Below, piece by piece: positions 13,977 through 14,569 of a DNA stretch of 14,569 nucleotides. The position numbers and the translations under genes were made by a program. The notes under the pieces are model-generated. The model was not told the origin of the DNA. It did not search any database and saw only the letters and a list, made by a program, of their open reading frames with translations. The stretch comes from CAZEDU01 sp964511185 (GTDB taxonomy: Bacteria; Myxococcota; Myxococcia; Myxococcales; Myxococcaceae), in contig CAZEDU010000128.1 in the NCBI GenBank assembly GCA_964511185.1, positions 1-14,569 on the forward strand. Reading direction: 5' to 3'. Within the stretch, counting starts at the first letter, position 1, and each line of letters begins with the position of its first letter.

Positions 13977-14366
13977 ATGCCCAGCCAGCCGACCAAGAAG
14001 CTCGAGACCTTCCCCAACCCCGCGCCGGACCGCGACTACGAGATCGCGTTCGACTGCCCCGAGTTCACCTGCGTCTGCCCGATGACCGGCCAGCCGGACT
14101 TCGCGCACTTCAAGATTCGCTACACGCCCGACAGGCTGTGCGTCGAGCTGAAGAGCCTCAAGCTCTACCTGTGGTCCTACCGCAACGAAGGCGCCTTCCA
14201 CGAAGCGGTGACCAACCGAATCCTCGACGACCTGGTGAAGGCGACCAAGCCCCGGCAGATGACCGTCGAGGGAAACTTCTTCGTGCGCGGCGGCATCGGC
14301 ACGCTGGTGACCGCGCGGTACGAGCAGAAGAAGAACGGCAAGGCCGCGCTGCGCCGGGCGGGCTGA
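13977..14366 (+). CDS. queF: NADPH-dependent 7-cyano-7-deazaguanine reductase QueF (short, YkvM type)
   Basis: QueF reduces the nitrile of preQ0 to the aminomethyl group of preQ1 using NADPH, a step in making the queuosine base of tRNA. This 129-residue protein is of the short, single-module type (B. subtilis QueF is about 165 residues). The catalytic motif is FTCVCPMTGQPDF, with the predicted nucleophile Cys34 (the second of the two) and Asp41. The substrate-binding motif ELKSLKLYL holds Glu57 and is followed by YRNEGAFHE, and the C-terminus has the FVRGGI motif. The first Cys (Cys32) sits where B. subtilis has Ser. The ATG at 13977 is chosen because the protein then begins just before the conserved region; longer in-frame extensions run into the antisense of the PilZ gene. 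No other queuosine genes are in the window. Confidence 0.95.
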   Translation: MPSQPTKKLETFPNPAPDRDYEIAFDCPEFTCVCPMTGQPDFAHFKIRYTPDRLCVELKSLKLYLWSYRNEGAFHEAVTNRILDDLVKATKPRQMTVEGNFFVRGGIGTLVTARYEQKKNGKAALRRAG

Positions 14367-14372
14367 AAGCCC
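14360..14372 (+). terminator. Small hairpin over the queF stop codon
   Basis: GGGCT and AGCCC pair around a GAA loop, with the queF TGA stop inside the structure, and only TTA follows. A five-base stem without a T-run is a weak terminator candidate. It lies at the junction of two convergent frames, which is why it is listed. Confidence 0.25.
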
Positions 14373-14546
14373 TTAGTCCGAGACCTTCTCCATCACCTGA
14401 TCCGCCCGCTCCTGCGCTTCTTTCTCGGCGGCGCCCCGCACGTCGTCGAGCCGACGCGCCGGCGCGCTCCGCTCATCGGCGCCGCCGTGGGTCTTCTGCA
14501 AGTACGTGTAGGCCGTGGGCTTGATCCGGTTCGGTAGACAGTTGGA
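14373..14546 (-). CDS. Possible 3' end of a minus-strand gene, product unknown
   Basis: The frame ending at TAA (14375-14373) encodes a gene-like peptide: NRIKPTAYTYLQK, then a stretch rich in Ala, Glu, Arg and Asp ending QERADQVMEKVSD, which would form a charged helix. Codon third positions are mostly G or C, as in the neighbouring genes. An in-frame TAG at 14549-14547 stops the frame upstream, and no ATG or GTG with a ribosome binding site is visible; the only alternative is a TTG at 14501. Either the gene is very short with a poor start, or a sequence error or frameshift near the window end breaks a longer gene. The last 40 bases are less GC-rich. I do not recognise a family. Confidence 0.3.
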   Translation of the reverse strand, partial: SNCLPNRIKPTAYTYLQKTHGGADERSAPARRLDDVRGAAEKEAQERADQVMEKVSD

Positions 14547-14569
14547 CTACGCCGCTGCCCTCTCGAACT

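Noticed and set aside
14530..14569. tRNA-like sequence on the minus strand at the window end (GTAG/CTAC D-arm-like stem, TTCGAG)
   Set aside because: The loop lacks the conserved GG, no anticodon or T arm can be fitted, and the adjoining bases are coding-like.

Overview
The window is high-GC DNA (strong G/C at third codon positions) and looks like a chromosome segment from a myxobacterium or close relative (Myxococcota). The reasons are two cysteine-rich surface proteins with MYXO-CTERM-like C-termini, a membrane Ser/Thr kinase with TPR repeats and the altered catalytic loop common in myxobacterial kinases, a stand-alone PilZ protein, a multi-domain receiver protein, and several starts that look leaderless. 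I see no insertion sequence, phage gene, CRISPR array, rRNA or complete tRNA. A run of 10 Ns at 10124-10133 marks an assembly gap.

Layout. (1) 2-1909, plus strand: the 3' end of a cysteine-rich surface protein, then a complete chymotrypsin-fold (S1) protease lipoprotein whose C-terminal modules resemble those of its upstream neighbour, so the two look like tandem paralogues. (2) 1993-6738, minus strand: a 912-residue protein with no cysteines, with a soluble N-terminal half (possibly DUF4781-like), hydrophobic segments and a C-terminal J domain. Downstream of it is a REC-HPt-pseudoREC-REC-degenerate GGDEF signalling protein. A hairpin separates this block from the protease. (3) 6858-10473, plus strand: a three-gene molybdenum hydroxylase operon (FAD, 2Fe-2S and molybdopterin subunits) with 4-nt overlaps. 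Its active-site residues match xanthine dehydrogenase rather than CO dehydrogenase or aldehyde oxidase. A secreted TRASH-type metal-binding protein follows after 9 nt. (4) 10873-12873, plus strand: the Ser/Thr kinase. (5) 12870-13937, minus strand: a PilZ protein followed by a YdjC/ChbG-type carbohydrate deacetylase whose stop codon interlocks with the kinase stop. (6) 13977-14366, plus strand: queF, transcribed divergently from the PilZ gene. (7) 14373 to the end: probably the 3' end of another minus-strand gene.

How the genes may work together. The Mo hydroxylase genes form one enzyme. The PilZ and deacetylase genes form a small operon that could tie cyclic-di-GMP to polysaccharide or lipid-sugar modification. 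The receiver protein has lost the GGDEF catalytic signature but keeps an RxxD I-site at the normal spacing, so it may also bind cyclic-di-GMP. The best candidate for something undescribed is the cysteine-free membrane J-domain protein, which could bring DnaK to a membrane or envelope process. No database search was possible; family names rest on motifs recognised by eye.
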